64,000 bases of DNA from Phycisphaerales bacterium (GCA_030748575.1 JASMLR010000001.1:262568-326567); one strand, 5' to 3'. Positions 1-9,144 are shown, counted from the stretch's first letter. Notes: a model not told the origin generated them from the letters alone. A program made the numbers and translations.

Positions 1-444
1 GTGACGCCGAGGGTCACAAATGAGATAGTGGGTCGCATGGGGGGCTCGATGCGCCGAATTGAAAGGGACTGCGGGGCGGATGATAGCTCACCTGATCTCG
101 GACTCCGCCGTGGCAGTGGGGTGGCTGCGACACATCCTTGGGACATGTTGCGTTGGCATCTGCCCATGGTGGGGTCAAGCCTTGTGGCATGCGGTGTCCG
201 CTTGGCCGTGCTGTCGGTGCCCGAAGACAATCCGTCGATTCCGCAGCCGCGGCTGGTTCCGCGAACAGCCGAACGTCGGACGCGACGATGTACGTCGACT
301 CGCGCCTTCTCTGGCGTGATAAGGCGGCCCGGATCGACGGAAGTTGGACCGAGATTCGGCCGGTCGATATCGAGCCCGCCTGCACATGTGTTGCGGGTCT
401 CGTTGGGGATGCGTTTGCGTGGGGGGGCGTGCCAGTCGTTCGTG
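1..444. other. No gene recognised
   Basis: The first 444 bases contain open frames, but none gives a protein with recognisable domains, sensible composition or a supported start. Frame 1 happens to be open up to a TAG that lies just before the BNR gene in the same frame. Its translation is arginine- and serine-rich and looks like non-coding GC-rich sequence. I see no RNA gene or terminator here. Confidence 0.5.
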
Positions 445-450
445 TAGGCT
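445..450 (+). promoter_or_regulatory. Leaderless-type -10 box (TAGGCT) of the BNR gene
   Basis: TAGGCT is followed by six bases and then ATG at 457. It fits the TAnnnT rule seen at many gene starts in this window. No Shine-Dalgarno is present, so the transcript probably begins at or next to the start codon. Confidence 0.4.
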
Positions 451-456
451 TTGGGC

Positions 457-1581
457 ATGCTTTCACTTGCGCTGACGGCCTGTCTGACCCCGATTCCTGT
501 CGATCTCGCAACCCGGAGCGACCTGCACACGACGGTTGATCGAGAGGCGGGGCAGTACCTCGGGCACCCCAGCACCCATCTGGCATCGGATGGGACGACG
601 CTGTTGTGCGTGTACCCGAAGGGGCACGGCAGGGGCCCGCTCGTGCTCAAACGCAGCGAAGATGGTGGTCGCACCTGGAGTGATCGTCTGCCCGTGCCGG
701 ACTCCTGGGCATCATCCAAGGAGACGCCACACCTCTACGAGTTGGAGGACGCCGCCGGTGTGCGGCGGCTGCTGCTCTTCAGCGGTCTCCATCCCATCCG
801 GACCTCCATCAGCGAGGATGGCGGCGACACCTGGACCGAACTGGAGGCGATCGGGGCGTATGGGGGCATTGTGGCTGTGGCGGACGTCATGCCGACCGGA
901 AAGCCCGGGTGCTATTCGGCGTTCTTCCATGATGACGGCCGATTTCTCCGTCCCGGCGGCGGTGGTGAACCCGGATTCAAGGTGTATGCGATCGATACCA
1001 CCACCGGGGGGCTGACGTGGAGCGAGCCGCGAGTCGTCGCGGCCGACTCGTTCCTGCACCTCTGCGAGCCAGGGTTGGTGCGGTCGCCGACCGGTGACCG
1101 ATGGGCCATGCTGCTTCGCGAGAACAGCCGGGCGAAGAACAGCCACGTGTGCTTCAGTGACGATCACGGCGTGACATGGTCGACGCCGCGTGAACTCCCC
1201 GCCGCCTTGACCGGCGATCGTCACCAGGCCGTCTATCTGACCGACGGTCGCCTTCTGGTGTCCTTTCGTGATACGCACCCGGAGAGTCCCTGGCTCGGCG
1301 ACTGGGTGGCGTGGATTGGCACGTGGGATGCGTTGGCCGGGGGGGTTGACGGCGAGTATCGCATCCGGCTGAGCGACAATCACCACAGATGGGACTGCGC
1401 CTATCCGGCTATCGAGCGGCTGGCGGACGGCACGGTCGTTGCGATCACCTACGGTCACTGGGTCGAGGGCGAGCAGCCGTTCATTCGGGCCGTGCATGTC
1501 TCGCCTGCGGAACTGGCGCGGTTTCCATCTGGCGGTGACATGAGCGAGCAACTGCCTGCACCGCCATCTTCGGTCCAGTGA
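457..1581 (+). CDS. Sialidase-like BNR-repeat protein
   Basis: A 374-residue protein of the sialidase/neuraminidase beta-propeller superfamily. Asp-box (BNR) motifs of the S-x-D-x-G-x-x-W type are visible: SEDGGRTW near residue 70, SEDGGDTW near 122 and SDDHGVTW near 230. The spacing is that of a six-bladed propeller. Homologues are often annotated as exo-alpha-sialidase, but I cannot confirm the catalytic arginine triad, so sialic acid hydrolysis is not established. The N-terminus is short, hydrophobic and contains LTAC, a possible weak lipobox, yet lacks a basic n-region, so export is uncertain. ATG 457 was chosen because a TAGGCT box sits six bases upstream; a TTG two codons earlier is the alternative. 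The gene stands alone. Confidence 0.75.
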   Translation: MLSLALTACLTPIPVDLATRSDLHTTVDREAGQYLGHPSTHLASDGTTLLCVYPKGHGRGPLVLKRSEDGGRTWSDRLPVPDSWASSKETPHLYELEDAAGVRRLLLFSGLHPIRTSISEDGGDTWTELEAIGAYGGIVAVADVMPTGKPGCYSAFFHDDGRFLRPGGGGEPGFKVYAIDTTTGGLTWSEPRVVAADSFLHLCEPGLVRSPTGDRWAMLLRENSRAKNSHVCFSDDHGVTWSTPRELPAALTGDRHQAVYLTDGRLLVSFRDTHPESPWLGDWVAWIGTWDALAGGVDGEYRIRLSDNHHRWDCAYPAIERLADGTVVAITYGHWVEGEQPFIRAVHVSPAELARFPSGGDMSEQLPAPPSSVQ

Positions 1582-1639
1582 AGCCAGGCGGGGTTGGTCG
1601 GCCGGGAACATCCGGAGCTCGCGCCACAGGCACGCAGGG

Positions 1640-1681
1640 GATAATCTGAGCCCTTCGATTCCTGCGGCACATGCAAGAGGA
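1640..1681 (+). promoter_or_regulatory. -10 box and Shine-Dalgarno for the methyltransferase
   Basis: GATAAT at 1640-1645 is a good -10 hexamer. AAGAGGA at 1675-1681 lies six bases before GTG 1688. No convincing -35 is visible. This start is of the leadered kind, unlike its neighbours. Confidence 0.35.
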
Positions 1682-1687
1682 CACATC

Positions 1688-2437
1688 GTGACGGACATGG
1701 AAGCCTTCTTCACGCTCCACTCCAACATTCCTCGGGAGGGCCCGGGGAGTGACGAGGCCACCAGAGAAGCCATTCGGCGGTTACCCCCGCTGCCGCCCGC
1801 ACCTCGCATACTCGATCTGGGGTGTGGTCCCGGCAAGCAGACACTGGTCCTGGCTCGACACTTTCGCACGTTGATCACCGCGGTGGATCTCCATGCCCCT
1901 TATCTGGATCGCCTTTGCCAGTCGGCCGCAGCGGAGGGACTGGCTGATGTGGTCGAGACACGGCTTGGCCGCATGGAAGAGCTCCAGGAGCCGCCCGGCA
2001 GCGTGGACCTGATTTGGATCGAAGGTGCCATCTACATGGTGGGGTTCGCCGCGGGATTGCGTCTTTGGCGTCAGCTTCTACGTGATGGCGGCCTGGTGGT
2101 GGCGAGCGAAGCGACGTGGTTCACGGACGCTCCGCCGGCGGACGTGCGGTCGTTCTGGCGGGAGGAGTATCCGGCCATGACGACCGTTGATGGCAACATC
2201 AAGCGTGCAGCGGAGTGCGGATTCGAGGTTCTTGATCACTTTGCACTTCCAACGTCAGCGTGGTGGGACGAGTACTACACGCCGCTGTCAGAACGGATGG
2301 CCCAGTTGCGTCAGGCGGCCATGGCCGATTCCGATCTGGCCAATGTCCTGGATGAGACCGAACGCGAGATGGCGATGCACGAGCGCCACAGCGACTCGTA
2401 CGGCTACGTGTTCTACTTGATGCAGAAGACCAATTGA
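1688..2437 (+). CDS. Class I SAM-dependent methyltransferase
   Basis: A 249-residue soluble methyltransferase with the Rossmann fold for S-adenosylmethionine. Motif I is ILDLGCGPGKQ at residues 41-51, followed by the acidic end of beta-2 at AVDLH (about 65-69) and the motif IV region DLIWIEGAIY around 115. The substrate cannot be told from sequence; the layout resembles small-molecule methyltransferases of the Methyltransf_11/25 type. GTG 1688 is chosen because AAGAGGA precedes it at proper distance; an ATG three codons later is less likely. It is followed at once by a tRNA gene on the opposite strand, so it is probably monocistronic. Confidence 0.8.
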   Translation: MTDMEAFFTLHSNIPREGPGSDEATREAIRRLPPLPPAPRILDLGCGPGKQTLVLARHFRTLITAVDLHAPYLDRLCQSAAAEGLADVVETRLGRMEELQEPPGSVDLIWIEGAIYMVGFAAGLRLWRQLLRDGGLVVASEATWFTDAPPADVRSFWREEYPAMTTVDGNIKRAAECGFEVLDHFALPTSAWWDEYYTPLSERMAQLRQAAMADSDLANVLDETEREMAMHERHSDSYGYVFYLMQKTN

Positions 2438-2480
2438 TGCCCAGAAGCCCCATCAAGCCTCCGAGAGGCAGGTCTCTCAA

Positions 2481-2555
<75 letters not shown>

Positions 2556-2622
2556 GGCGGAGGGGCATTGTAGGGTGAAGGCGCGGCGGGTCATCGCCAC
2601 GCCTTGCGGCGCCCCGTGGGGG

Positions 2623-2697
2623 GAGAACCGTCGGGGGGAGAACCGGCGGGGCGAGAACCGTCGGGGCGAGAACCGTGGAGGCGAGGACCGGAGGGAA
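2623..2697. repeat. Five 15-bp tandem repeats
   Basis: Five head-to-tail 15-bp units (consensus GAGAACCGTCGGGGC) run from 2623 to 2697. The first four differ at a few positions and the fifth is degenerate. They lie between the tRNA and the pseudouridine synthase start. The array keeps the synthase frame open and would encode repeated GENRR, but the synthase start at 2806 makes that an unlikely protein sequence. Confidence 0.85.
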
Positions 2698-2793
2698 AAA
2701 TCGGGCGGGCCTTCAATCGTGGAGGCGAGGACGGCGGGGGTCAGGACTGCCGGGCCGCCCGGACGTCGGGCGGAGCCGCCGGGGCGTGCACGC

Positions 2794-2799
2794 TACGCT
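2794..2799 (+). promoter_or_regulatory. Leaderless-type -10 box (TACGCT) of the pseudouridine synthase
   Basis: TACGCT, then six bases, then GTG 2806. There is no Shine-Dalgarno. It supports the GTG as the true start over the longer open frame. Confidence 0.4.
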
Positions 2800-2805
2800 C
2801 TTCCT

Positions 2806-3444
2806 GTGTCGGACGAACCGGTCATTCTTCATCGCGGGCACCGGTGGCTTGTCGTGAACAAGCCGGCGGGGTGGCATTCGGTTGCCGGTCGAGGCGACGA
2901 GCCGGATGTCGAGGGCTGGCTCCGGCAGGCCGTCCCGGACTGCGCGGCGCTCCACGAAGGTGGGCTGGTGCATCGACTGGATCAAACGACGTCGGGATGT
3001 CTGCTCGCGGCGACGCGTGAAGCGGAGCGGGTGTCGCTTCGCGCGGCCATGTCGGGGCGGGGCGGCATCGTTGTTGGCAAGCGATACCTCGCCCGGGTTG
3101 GCGCCGGCGTGCGCTCAAGCGGGCAGTTCGACCTGTACTTCACGCGGCGTCATCGCGGGTCCAGAAAGGTGACGGTTCGAGGGGTGGGCGAAGATGCCGA
3201 GCGGGGCCAGTGCGCATGGCGGGTGCTGTCGCGCGACGCCAGCCGCGGGGATCTCATCGAGGTTGATCTGCTCGGGCCCGGGCGGCGGCACATCATTCGC
3301 GCCGGCATGGCCTTTCTGGGCCATCCGCTTGTGGGCGACGCGATGTACGGCGGTGGCGTGGGGGGCGCACGCTTGCATAGCGCGTCGCTGACGGTTGATG
3401 GGCAGACGGTGGCGGCGCCGGCACCGGAGTGGGCGCGGGACTGA
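2806..3444 (+). CDS. RluA-family RNA pseudouridine synthase
   Basis: A 213-residue enzyme that isomerises uridine to pseudouridine in rRNA or tRNA. The RluA-family active-site motif HRLDQTTSG lies at residues 56-64, with Asp59 the expected catalytic base. The NKPAGWHS segment near 18-25 and the C-terminal block ending HPLVGDAMYGG (about 177-187) are also typical. There is no S4 domain, so it resembles short RluA/TruC-type members; the target base is unknown. The frame is open upstream to 2554 through a tandem repeat, but homology begins just after GTG 2806, which has a TACGCT box six bases upstream. Confidence 0.85.
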   Translation: MSDEPVILHRGHRWLVVNKPAGWHSVAGRGDEPDVEGWLRQAVPDCAALHEGGLVHRLDQTTSGCLLAATREAERVSLRAAMSGRGGIVVGKRYLARVGAGVRSSGQFDLYFTRRHRGSRKVTVRGVGEDAERGQCAWRVLSRDASRGDLIEVDLLGPGRRHIIRAGMAFLGHPLVGDAMYGGGVGGARLHSASLTVDGQTVAAPAPEWARD

Positions 3445-3476
3445 CAAAGGATTCGGCGGTACCCGGGTGGTGGACG

Positions 3477-3764
3477 CTACGAGGCGGGCTGCCTCCGCCC
3501 TGCTTCACCGCCTCCGTAGGAGGCGAAGTCGTAGAGCACGGCGGCCGCGATCACGATGATGCCGCTCAGGCTTCCGGCGCCGCCTTCAAAGGTGACGGCC
3601 CAGGCATAGGCGAGCGTCGTCATGGGCAGCAGCAGAAAGCCAATGACTGGCAGGAGCCACCCGTTGTACGGCGTGAGGATGAACGGCGGGTCCAGGATCC
3701 AGGTCGCGGCGAGGGCGACCCGCGGGAAGAGGAGGGCCAGCGCGATGACGAGGCAGCAGGGCAT
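3477..3764 (-). CDS. Small membrane protein downstream of nuoA
   Basis: I do not recognise this 95-residue protein. It has a hydrophobic N-terminus and about three membrane segments (near residues 4-20, 34-52 and 66-84), with a polar, Arg/Gly-rich tail. It starts 18 bases after the nuoA stop on the same strand and so is probably co-transcribed. The pairing hints at a role linked to the membrane or to complex I, but nothing in the sequence proves it. No clear Shine-Dalgarno is visible. Confidence 0.55.
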   Translation of the reverse strand: MPCCLVIALALLFPRVALAATWILDPPFILTPYNGWLLPVIGFLLLPMTTLAYAWAVTFEGGAGSLSGIIVIAAAVLYDFASYGGGEAGRRQPAS

Positions 3765-3782
3765 GCTGGGGGCGAGGCCGCG

Positions 3783-4178
3783 TCAGTCCCAGCGGAATAC
3801 GCCCTTCTTCCAGGCGTACACGTAGGCGATGATCGACATCAACAGGAAGAAGAGGATGCGGCCGAGAAAGAGCCCCGACTCGGGGCTTCCAGGCTCCAAC
3901 TGGGCGAAGTCCACCGCCCATGGGTACAGGAAGATGATCTCCACGTCGAAGACCAGGAATGTCATCGCGAGAATGTAGAAGCGGACGTTGAAGCGGCGAC
4001 GCGCTGTGCCGATCGGATTCATGCCCGACTCGTAGGTGCTCATCTTGACTTCGCCGTGGGCGGTCGGCCCGAGCAGATGAGAGGCCACGATGTTGACGAC
4101 GCCAAACCCGACGGCCATCAGCACGAGGATGGCGATGGGGATGTAGAGCGGGAGTTGGCTGGCAAGGAGGATGGACAT
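3783..4178 (-). CDS. nuoA: NADH-quinone oxidoreductase subunit A
   Basis: A 131-residue subunit of respiratory complex I, embedded in the membrane arm beside the quinone site. It has the expected three helices (about 10-32, 72-94 and 100-122) and family signatures: YESGMNPIG in the loop after helix 1 and FVLFDVE-like LVFDVEIIFLYPWA at the start of helix 2. The start at 4178 was chosen from homology and from the TACAAT box eight bases upstream; the frame is open much further but without similarity. Oddly, nuoB and the other complex I genes do not follow. Confidence 0.92.
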   Translation of the reverse strand: MSILLASQLPLYIPIAILVLMAVGFGVVNIVASHLLGPTAHGEVKMSTYESGMNPIGTARRRFNVRFYILAMTFLVFDVEIIFLYPWAVDFAQLEPGSPESGLFLGRILFFLLMSIIAYVYAWKKGVFRWD

Positions 4179-4186
4179 GGGCGGAG

Positions 4187-4192
4187 ATTGTA
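4187..4192 (-). promoter_or_regulatory. Leaderless-type -10 box (TACAAT) of nuoA
   Basis: On the minus strand TACAAT matches the -10 consensus at five of six positions and is followed by eight bases and the nuoA ATG. A poor -35 (GGCACA) lies 17 bases upstream. Transcription should begin at the start codon. Confidence 0.5.
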
Positions 4193-4376
4193 CGGGCCGT
4201 GGCAGTGGGTGTGCCTGAGTCCGGGGCGTTGCCTCCGCATCGAGTTCACGCACGCTTTCTGCAGGGACGCCTTCATGGGTCGCGGGCGTGCTGGGCGGGT
4301 CGGTGGCGAGGCGGCGGCGGCATCCACGCCGGGTCCGGTCAGGGGCCCGGGGGGTCCCCGCCACCCTGAAGGCAAA

Positions 4377-4409
4377 CCCCCGAACCGGCGGTGGGAGCCG
4401 GCCCGGGGG
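4377..4409 (-). terminator. Intrinsic terminator after the ribonucleotide reductase gene
   Basis: On the minus strand a 13-bp stem (arms 4397-4409 and 4377-4389) with a 7-base loop is followed by TTTGCCTT. Two G-U pairs complete the stem only when the minus strand is transcribed, which gives the orientation. It lies about 270 bases past the ribonucleotide reductase stop. I see no gene in the rest of 4193-4675. Confidence 0.7.
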
Positions 4410-4675
4410 GGAGGGAAGAGAGGAAGGGTGCTCACGCGGGAGCGCAAGCCAGACCTTCCTGAGTGCCAAGGAGGTGCGACCGGACGGGTCGCCGGATGGA
4501 TGGGGGGCCCTGGCGGGCATCCTGCCCCGCGGATCGCTCCCTCGTCCGCTGGATCGATCGACTTCCTGTCGTGTCGATCCAAGATGGTGTCGGGCGCTTC
4601 CTGCTCCCTGTCCCCACATCCGATGCCCCCAGCCGACCTTGGCGTCCGGCTGGAGGCGTGGTGTCTCCTACGTCG

Positions 4676-7600
4676 TCAACTGCATCCCATCGAGTTGCCG
4701 CAGTTCATGCACTTGTAGCACGTGCCGTTCCGAACCGTGATGGCGCCGCAGTTGTCGCATGGCGGCGCGTCGCCCATGAGCGCTGCCGTCGACTGGTTGA
4801 GGCCGGAGGTAGCTTCGGCCGTGCCGTCCGTGCTCGATGTGCCTGCCGACGCGACGGGCGTCATCTCCGGGGCGGCGTCGTGACTGACCGCAGCCCGCTT
4901 CGAGGTGCCGTCCGTCCGTCCCTGGATGACCGGCGGGTCGTGCTGTGTGGTTGTCCGATCGGTCGACGTCCTGTCGTCCTTGCATGCGGCGTCCTCCTTG
5001 GTGCCTGCTGACTCACGAGCGGTTGTTTCCAGAGCCTTGGGGCGTGCCGGTGCATTCGCTTCCCGGTAGCCGTCCACGAACTCCATGCCCATCCAGCGGA
5101 AGATGTAGTCCACAAGGCTCTTGGCGAACGGGATATCCGCATTCGTCGTCATGCCCTGTGGTTCGAATCGCTGATGCGCGAATTTGGTGACAAGGCTCTT
5201 GACTGGCACGCCATACTGCAACGCGACGCTGATGGCCGTGCCGAGGCTGTCCATGAGCCCGCCGATTGTTGAGCCTTCCTTGGACATCGTGATGAAGAGT
5301 TCGCCCGGGCCTCCGTCTTCGTACATGCCGACGGTCAGGTAGCCCTCGTGACCTGCCACGTTGAAGTGGTGGGTGGTGCTCCGTCGCGTGTCATTGAGAC
5401 GGCGACGCATCGGCCGCTCGATGATCCGCTCGACGACCCGCTCCACGTAGTCGACACGAGCCACCGTCGACGCCGCTTCAGCGGCCGTCGCAACTTCGTC
5501 GGCGACTTCATCGCGGGCGAGTCCCAACTCCACGTCGTCTTCGTCTTCTTCAAGGACTTGCTCGTCAGACGTGGTGTTGAGGGGCTGGCTCAGTTTGCAT
5601 CCGTCTCGGTAGAGGGCGTTGGCCTTGAGTCCTGACTCCCAACTGAGCCGGTAGCACCGGTCGATGTCCTCAGTGGACGCTTCGTGCGGAAGGTTGATCG
5701 TCTTGGAAATGGCGCCAGAGATGAACGGCTGGGCCGCGGCCATCATGAGGATGTGTCCCTCGGCGCGGATGAACCGTTCTCCCAACGGACCGCAGCGGTT
5801 GGCGCAGTCGAACACGGCCATGTGCTCATCTTTCAGGTTGGGGGCGCCTTCGATCGTCTGGGTGCCGCAGATCAGTCGATTGAGCGTCGAGACCTGCCGC
5901 TTGGTGAGCCCGATCGCGGCCAGGCCGTCGAAGTCAGATCGCTTTCGCAGCGTCTCGATGTCGACCGTGCCGCACTTGGCAAGCACTTGCTCGGGCATGT
6001 TCCAGGCCGTGAATGCGAACTGCAACTCAAAGACGGTCGGAAGCTGCGCCATGACCGCCGCCAGATCGTCCGCGGAGTAGCCCTGGTCGACAAGGTAGTC
6101 TCGGAACGTATCGCCGTCGGAAACGACTTCGCCTTCATCGTTGGGCATCGGCACGTCCAGATCCAGCGTGCCCATCACCCAGCGAAGGATTTCACTGGTC
6201 TGGTCCTCGGTGTAACCCAGTGACAGAAGTGACGGGCGAAGCGACTGGTTGGCGATCTTGAAATACCCGCCTCCGGCGAGCTTCTTGAACTTGGTCAGAG
6301 CGAAGTCCGGCTCGACACCTGTTGTGTCGCAGTCCATGAGCAGGCCGATCGTGCCCGTGGGCGCAATCACCGATACCTGCGCGTTGCGGAAGCCGTGCTT
6401 GGTTCCGAGGTCGAGGGCACGTCCCCACACCAGGATCGCTCGATCCAGGAGTTCGCCTGCATTCGCGACATTGATGTTGCCACTTCGAGCGCACTCGTGG
6501 TCGATTGGTACCGGGCGAATGTCCAGAGACTCCCACTCATCGGACGCGCGAGCGATGCCGTCCGCGGCCCGTTTGTGATTGCGAATCACGCGGAGCATGT
6601 CGTCGCGGTTGTCCTCATAGCCTGCGAACGGCCCGAGTTCTTCCGCCATCATGGCACTCGTGGCATAGGAGCGACCAGTAAGAATGGACGTCAGCATGCC
6701 CGCGACGCAGCGTCCCTCCTCTGAGTCGTACGGAATGCCGGCCTGCATCAGAAGGGCGCCGAGGTTTGCATACCCGAGTCCCAGCGTGCGGTAGCGCCAA
6801 CTCCGTTCGGCAATCGACCGCGATGGGAATGCGGCCATCAGCACCGAGATTTCCAGCACCATCGTCCAGATGTCGATGGCGTGTTCGTACCCCTTGACGT
6901 CAAAGGTCTGCCGCTCCGTGCTCCAGAACTTCAGCAGGTTGACCGATGCAAGATTGCACGCGGTGTCGTCAAGGAACATGTATTCACTGCATGGATTCGA
7001 AGCATTGATCCGACCGCTCGAGGGGCAGGTGTGCCACTCATTGATCGTGCCGTCAAACTGCAATCCCGGGTCGGCGCACCGCCATGCGGCGCGGCAGATC
7101 TGGTTCCACAGGTCGCCCGCCTTGAGCGTCTTTGTGACCGATCCGTCCGTGCGGCCGATGAGGTCCCAGTCAGTGTTCTGCTCCACTGCATGCATGAACG
7201 CGTTGGACAGACGAACAGAGTTGTTGGAGTTCTGGCCGGAGACGGTCTGGTAGGCCTCTCCATTGAAGTCGTAGTCGAGGTGCAGTGACAGGTCTTCCGC
7301 CATCGCGGCCTGGTCCGGTGCAAGGGACTTCATGCCCTCGACCATCGCGGCGACCTTGAGTTCCTCGCGAGCCTTCCAGTTGACGAACGCTTCGATGTCC
7401 GGGTGATCAGCGTCAAGGCAGACCATCTTGGCCGCGCGGCGGGTCGTTCCGCCCGACTTGATGGCGCCGGCAGCCCGGTCGCCGATCTTGAGGAAGCTCA
7501 TCAGCCCGCTGCTCTTGCCACCGCCCGAGAGCGGCTCATCCTCGCCTCGCAGGCTTGAGAAGTTGGTGCCGGTCCCGGAGCCGTACTTGAAGAGTCGCGC

Positions 7601-8215
7601 TTCCCGGGTCCAGAGGTCCATGATTCCACCGGGGGACACGAGGTCGTCATCCACGGCCTGAATGAAGCAGGCGTGGGGCTGCGGATGCGAATAGGCGTCG
7701 TCAGCGAGCATCTGTCGGCCGGTCGCCGGATCGTTGACCCAGTGGCCCTGAGGAGGGCCGCTGATGCCATAGGCCCAGTGGAGGCCTGTGTTGAACCACT
7801 GTGGGCTGTTTGGCGCAGCCACCTGGTTCAGCATCATCCAGCAGAGTTCGTCATAGAACGCGGCTGAATCGTCTTCTGAATCGAAGTAGCCGTGTTTGTC
7901 GCCCCATGCCTGCCAGCATCCGGCCAGGCGGTGAATGACCTGGCGGGCGGAACGCTCGGGGCCGAGTTCCGGGCGCCCCTGTCCGTCCACGATTGGTTCG
8001 CCGGCATCGTCCACCTGAGGCACGCCGGCCTTCCGGAAGTACTTGCTCACCATGATGTCGGTGGCAAGTTGGCTCCATGACTTTGGAATCCACGCGTCGT
8101 TCATTTCGAACACGACGGAACCGTCGGCGTTTGAAATGCAACTGCTCCTGCGTTCCCACTCCACACAGGCGAACACGTCTGTTCCGGCTTTCGTAAATCG
8201 TCGCTTGACCTTCAT
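4676..8215 (-). CDS. nrdJ: Adenosylcobalamin-dependent (class II) ribonucleotide reductase
   Basis: A 1179-residue enzyme that reduces ribonucleotides to deoxyribonucleotides using a radical made from coenzyme B12, independent of oxygen. Family blocks are clear: the first redox cysteine in PHACFIQ (about 183), FKYGSGTGTNFSSLRG (209-224), the active-site loop NPCSE with Cys409 and Glu411, and APTGTIGLLMDCDTTG. A Ser/Thr/Ala-rich linker of roughly 110 residues leads to a cysteine-rich tail (CDNCG...CYKCMNCG...C) that may bind zinc and re-reduce the active site. ATG 8215 is preceded by AAGGAG seven bases away and matches the usual MKVKRRF start. It follows dcd on the same strand after 105 bases. 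I found no B12 riboswitch in that gap. Confidence 0.95.
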   Translation of the reverse strand: MKVKRRFTKAGTDVFACVEWERRSSCISNADGSVVFEMNDAWIPKSWSQLATDIMVSKYFRKAGVPQVDDAGEPIVDGQGRPELGPERSARQVIHRLAGCWQAWGDKHGYFDSEDDSAAFYDELCWMMLNQVAAPNSPQWFNTGLHWAYGISGPPQGHWVNDPATGRQMLADDAYSHPQPHACFIQAVDDDLVSPGGIMDLWTREARLFKYGSGTGTNFSSLRGEDEPLSGGGKSSGLMSFLKIGDRAAGAIKSGGTTRRAAKMVCLDADHPDIEAFVNWKAREELKVAAMVEGMKSLAPDQAAMAEDLSLHLDYDFNGEAYQTVSGQNSNNSVRLSNAFMHAVEQNTDWDLIGRTDGSVTKTLKAGDLWNQICRAAWRCADPGLQFDGTINEWHTCPSSGRINASNPCSEYMFLDDTACNLASVNLLKFWSTERQTFDVKGYEHAIDIWTMVLEISVLMAAFPSRSIAERSWRYRTLGLGYANLGALLMQAGIPYDSEEGRCVAGMLTSILTGRSYATSAMMAEELGPFAGYEDNRDDMLRVIRNHKRAADGIARASDEWESLDIRPVPIDHECARSGNINVANAGELLDRAILVWGRALDLGTKHGFRNAQVSVIAPTGTIGLLMDCDTTGVEPDFALTKFKKLAGGGYFKIANQSLRPSLLSLGYTEDQTSEILRWVMGTLDLDVPMPNDEGEVVSDGDTFRDYLVDQGYSADDLAAVMAQLPTVFELQFAFTAWNMPEQVLAKCGTVDIETLRKRSDFDGLAAIGLTKRQVSTLNRLICGTQTIEGAPNLKDEHMAVFDCANRCGPLGERFIRAEGHILMMAAAQPFISGAISKTINLPHEASTEDIDRCYRLSWESGLKANALYRDGCKLSQPLNTTSDEQVLEEDEDDVELGLARDEVADEVATAAEAASTVARVDYVERVVERIIERPMRRRLNDTRRSTTHHFNVAGHEGYLTVGMYEDGGPGELFITMSKEGSTIGGLMDSLGTAISVALQYGVPVKSLVTKFAHQRFEPQGMTTNADIPFAKSLVDYIFRWMGMEFVDGYREANAPARPKALETTARESAGTKEDAACKDDRTSTDRTTTQHDPPVIQGRTDGTSKRAAVSHDAAPEMTPVASAGTSSTDGTAEATSGLNQSTAALMGDAPPCDNCGAITVRNGTCYKCMNCGNSMGCS

Positions 8216-8320
8216 CGCTGCTCCTTGGGCGTCCGTGCCCGCGTCTTCCCTGAAATCACTCGGCTTCATTGCGAAGCACTCGGCGGGTCTGCGTCGTGGA
8301 CGCAGCACCCTTCATCTTGT

Positions 8321-8893
8321 TCACGTGTCGACGCGTGGAAGCGTCAGACCCTCCTGATCCTGGTACTTGCCCTGCTTGTCCGCGTAACTGACGCGGCACT
8401 CCTGGGCGGCTTTCAGGAACACCATCTGGGCAATGCCCTCATTCGCATACACCTTGGCTGGCAACGGCGTGGTGTTGCTGATCTCAAGTGTCACCTTGCC
8501 TCGCCATTCCGGCTCGAGCGGTGTGACATTGACGATCAGCCCGCACCTGGCATAGGTGCTCTTGCCCACACAGATCGCCAGCACATCACGTGGAATCTCG
8601 ATCCACTCCACGGTCTCTGCCAGCGCGAAACTGTTCGGTGGAATCAGCACGTGGTCCCGCCCGGTGTCAACCGTGTCCACGGTGACGAAGAGATCGTCGG
8701 TGAAACACTTCGGGTCGACCACGGCGGTGCCCCCGCTGGTCGTGTTCGTGAAAATCTTGAACCGCGTGCCCACCCGAACGTCGTAGCCGTAGCTCGACAC
8801 GCCGTACGAGACGGTGTCCTGCCTTGGTTGGTTCGTCGCGAACGGCTCGATGCCGATGGCGTCCTGAATCTGCTGGTCGCACAACACGGTCAT
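8321..8893 (-). CDS. dcd: dCTP deaminase
   Basis: A 190-residue member of the dUTPase-fold deaminases, converting dCTP to dUTP on the way to dTMP. The signature GKSTYARCG (110-118) supplies Ser112 and Arg116. The block ending KVTLEISN carries Glu137, matching Ser111, Arg115 and Glu138 of the E. coli enzyme. I cannot tell whether it also hydrolyses dUTP, as some archaeal forms do. The start at 8893 (MTVLCDQQI) is fixed by similarity; the frame is open further upstream without homology. It sits upstream of the ribonucleotide reductase gene on the same strand, a coherent nucleotide-supply pair. Confidence 0.93.
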   Translation of the reverse strand: MTVLCDQQIQDAIGIEPFATNQPRQDTVSYGVSSYGYDVRVGTRFKIFTNTTSGGTAVVDPKCFTDDLFVTVDTVDTGRDHVLIPPNSFALAETVEWIEIPRDVLAICVGKSTYARCGLIVNVTPLEPEWRGKVTLEISNTTPLPAKVYANEGIAQMVFLKAAQECRVSYADKQGKYQDQEGLTLPRVDT

Positions 8894-9085
8894 GGCCCGT
8901 CGCCTCGCTCCATGGGGGCCCTGGTCTGGCCCACCGCCGTCTTCCACGCCACCTGACCCACACCAGAGGTCGGCGGCCCTCGCTGCCTGCGAAGGTCCGG
9001 CTGTGCCGGGGCCTCCGCCCAGAACCACGCAAAGAGCTGCCCACTGACCGCTCATCGCTTCTTCAGAGGCCGCACACGACCTCAA

Positions 9086-9144
9086 ATGGGGCATGGGGAG
9101 CCCCATATGGGGGCGTATCGTACTACTACATGTTGTGGCATCAA
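9086..9144 (-). promoter_or_regulatory. Candidate dcd promoter and leader hairpin
   Basis: On the minus strand TTGATG (9144-9139), a 16-base spacer and TACGAT (9122-9117) form a plausible promoter. Just downstream lies a perfect 7-bp inverted repeat ATGGGGC/GCCCCAT with a 7-base loop (9086-9106). The resulting dcd leader would be about 215 bases, unusually long here, so it might carry regulation. The rest of 8894-9324 shows no gene. Confidence 0.3.

Noticed and set aside
1-447. Upstream extension of the BNR protein in frame 1
   Set aside because: A TAG separates it from the BNR gene, and the translation shows no propeller sequence.
3429-4718. 429-codon open frame on the plus strand
   Set aside because: Covers nuoA and its partner in antisense and the terminator region; it is a shadow.
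8216-8320. B12 riboswitch before the cobalamin-dependent reductase
   Set aside because: I looked for the B12-box and conserved stems in the 105-base gap and upstream of dcd and did not find them.
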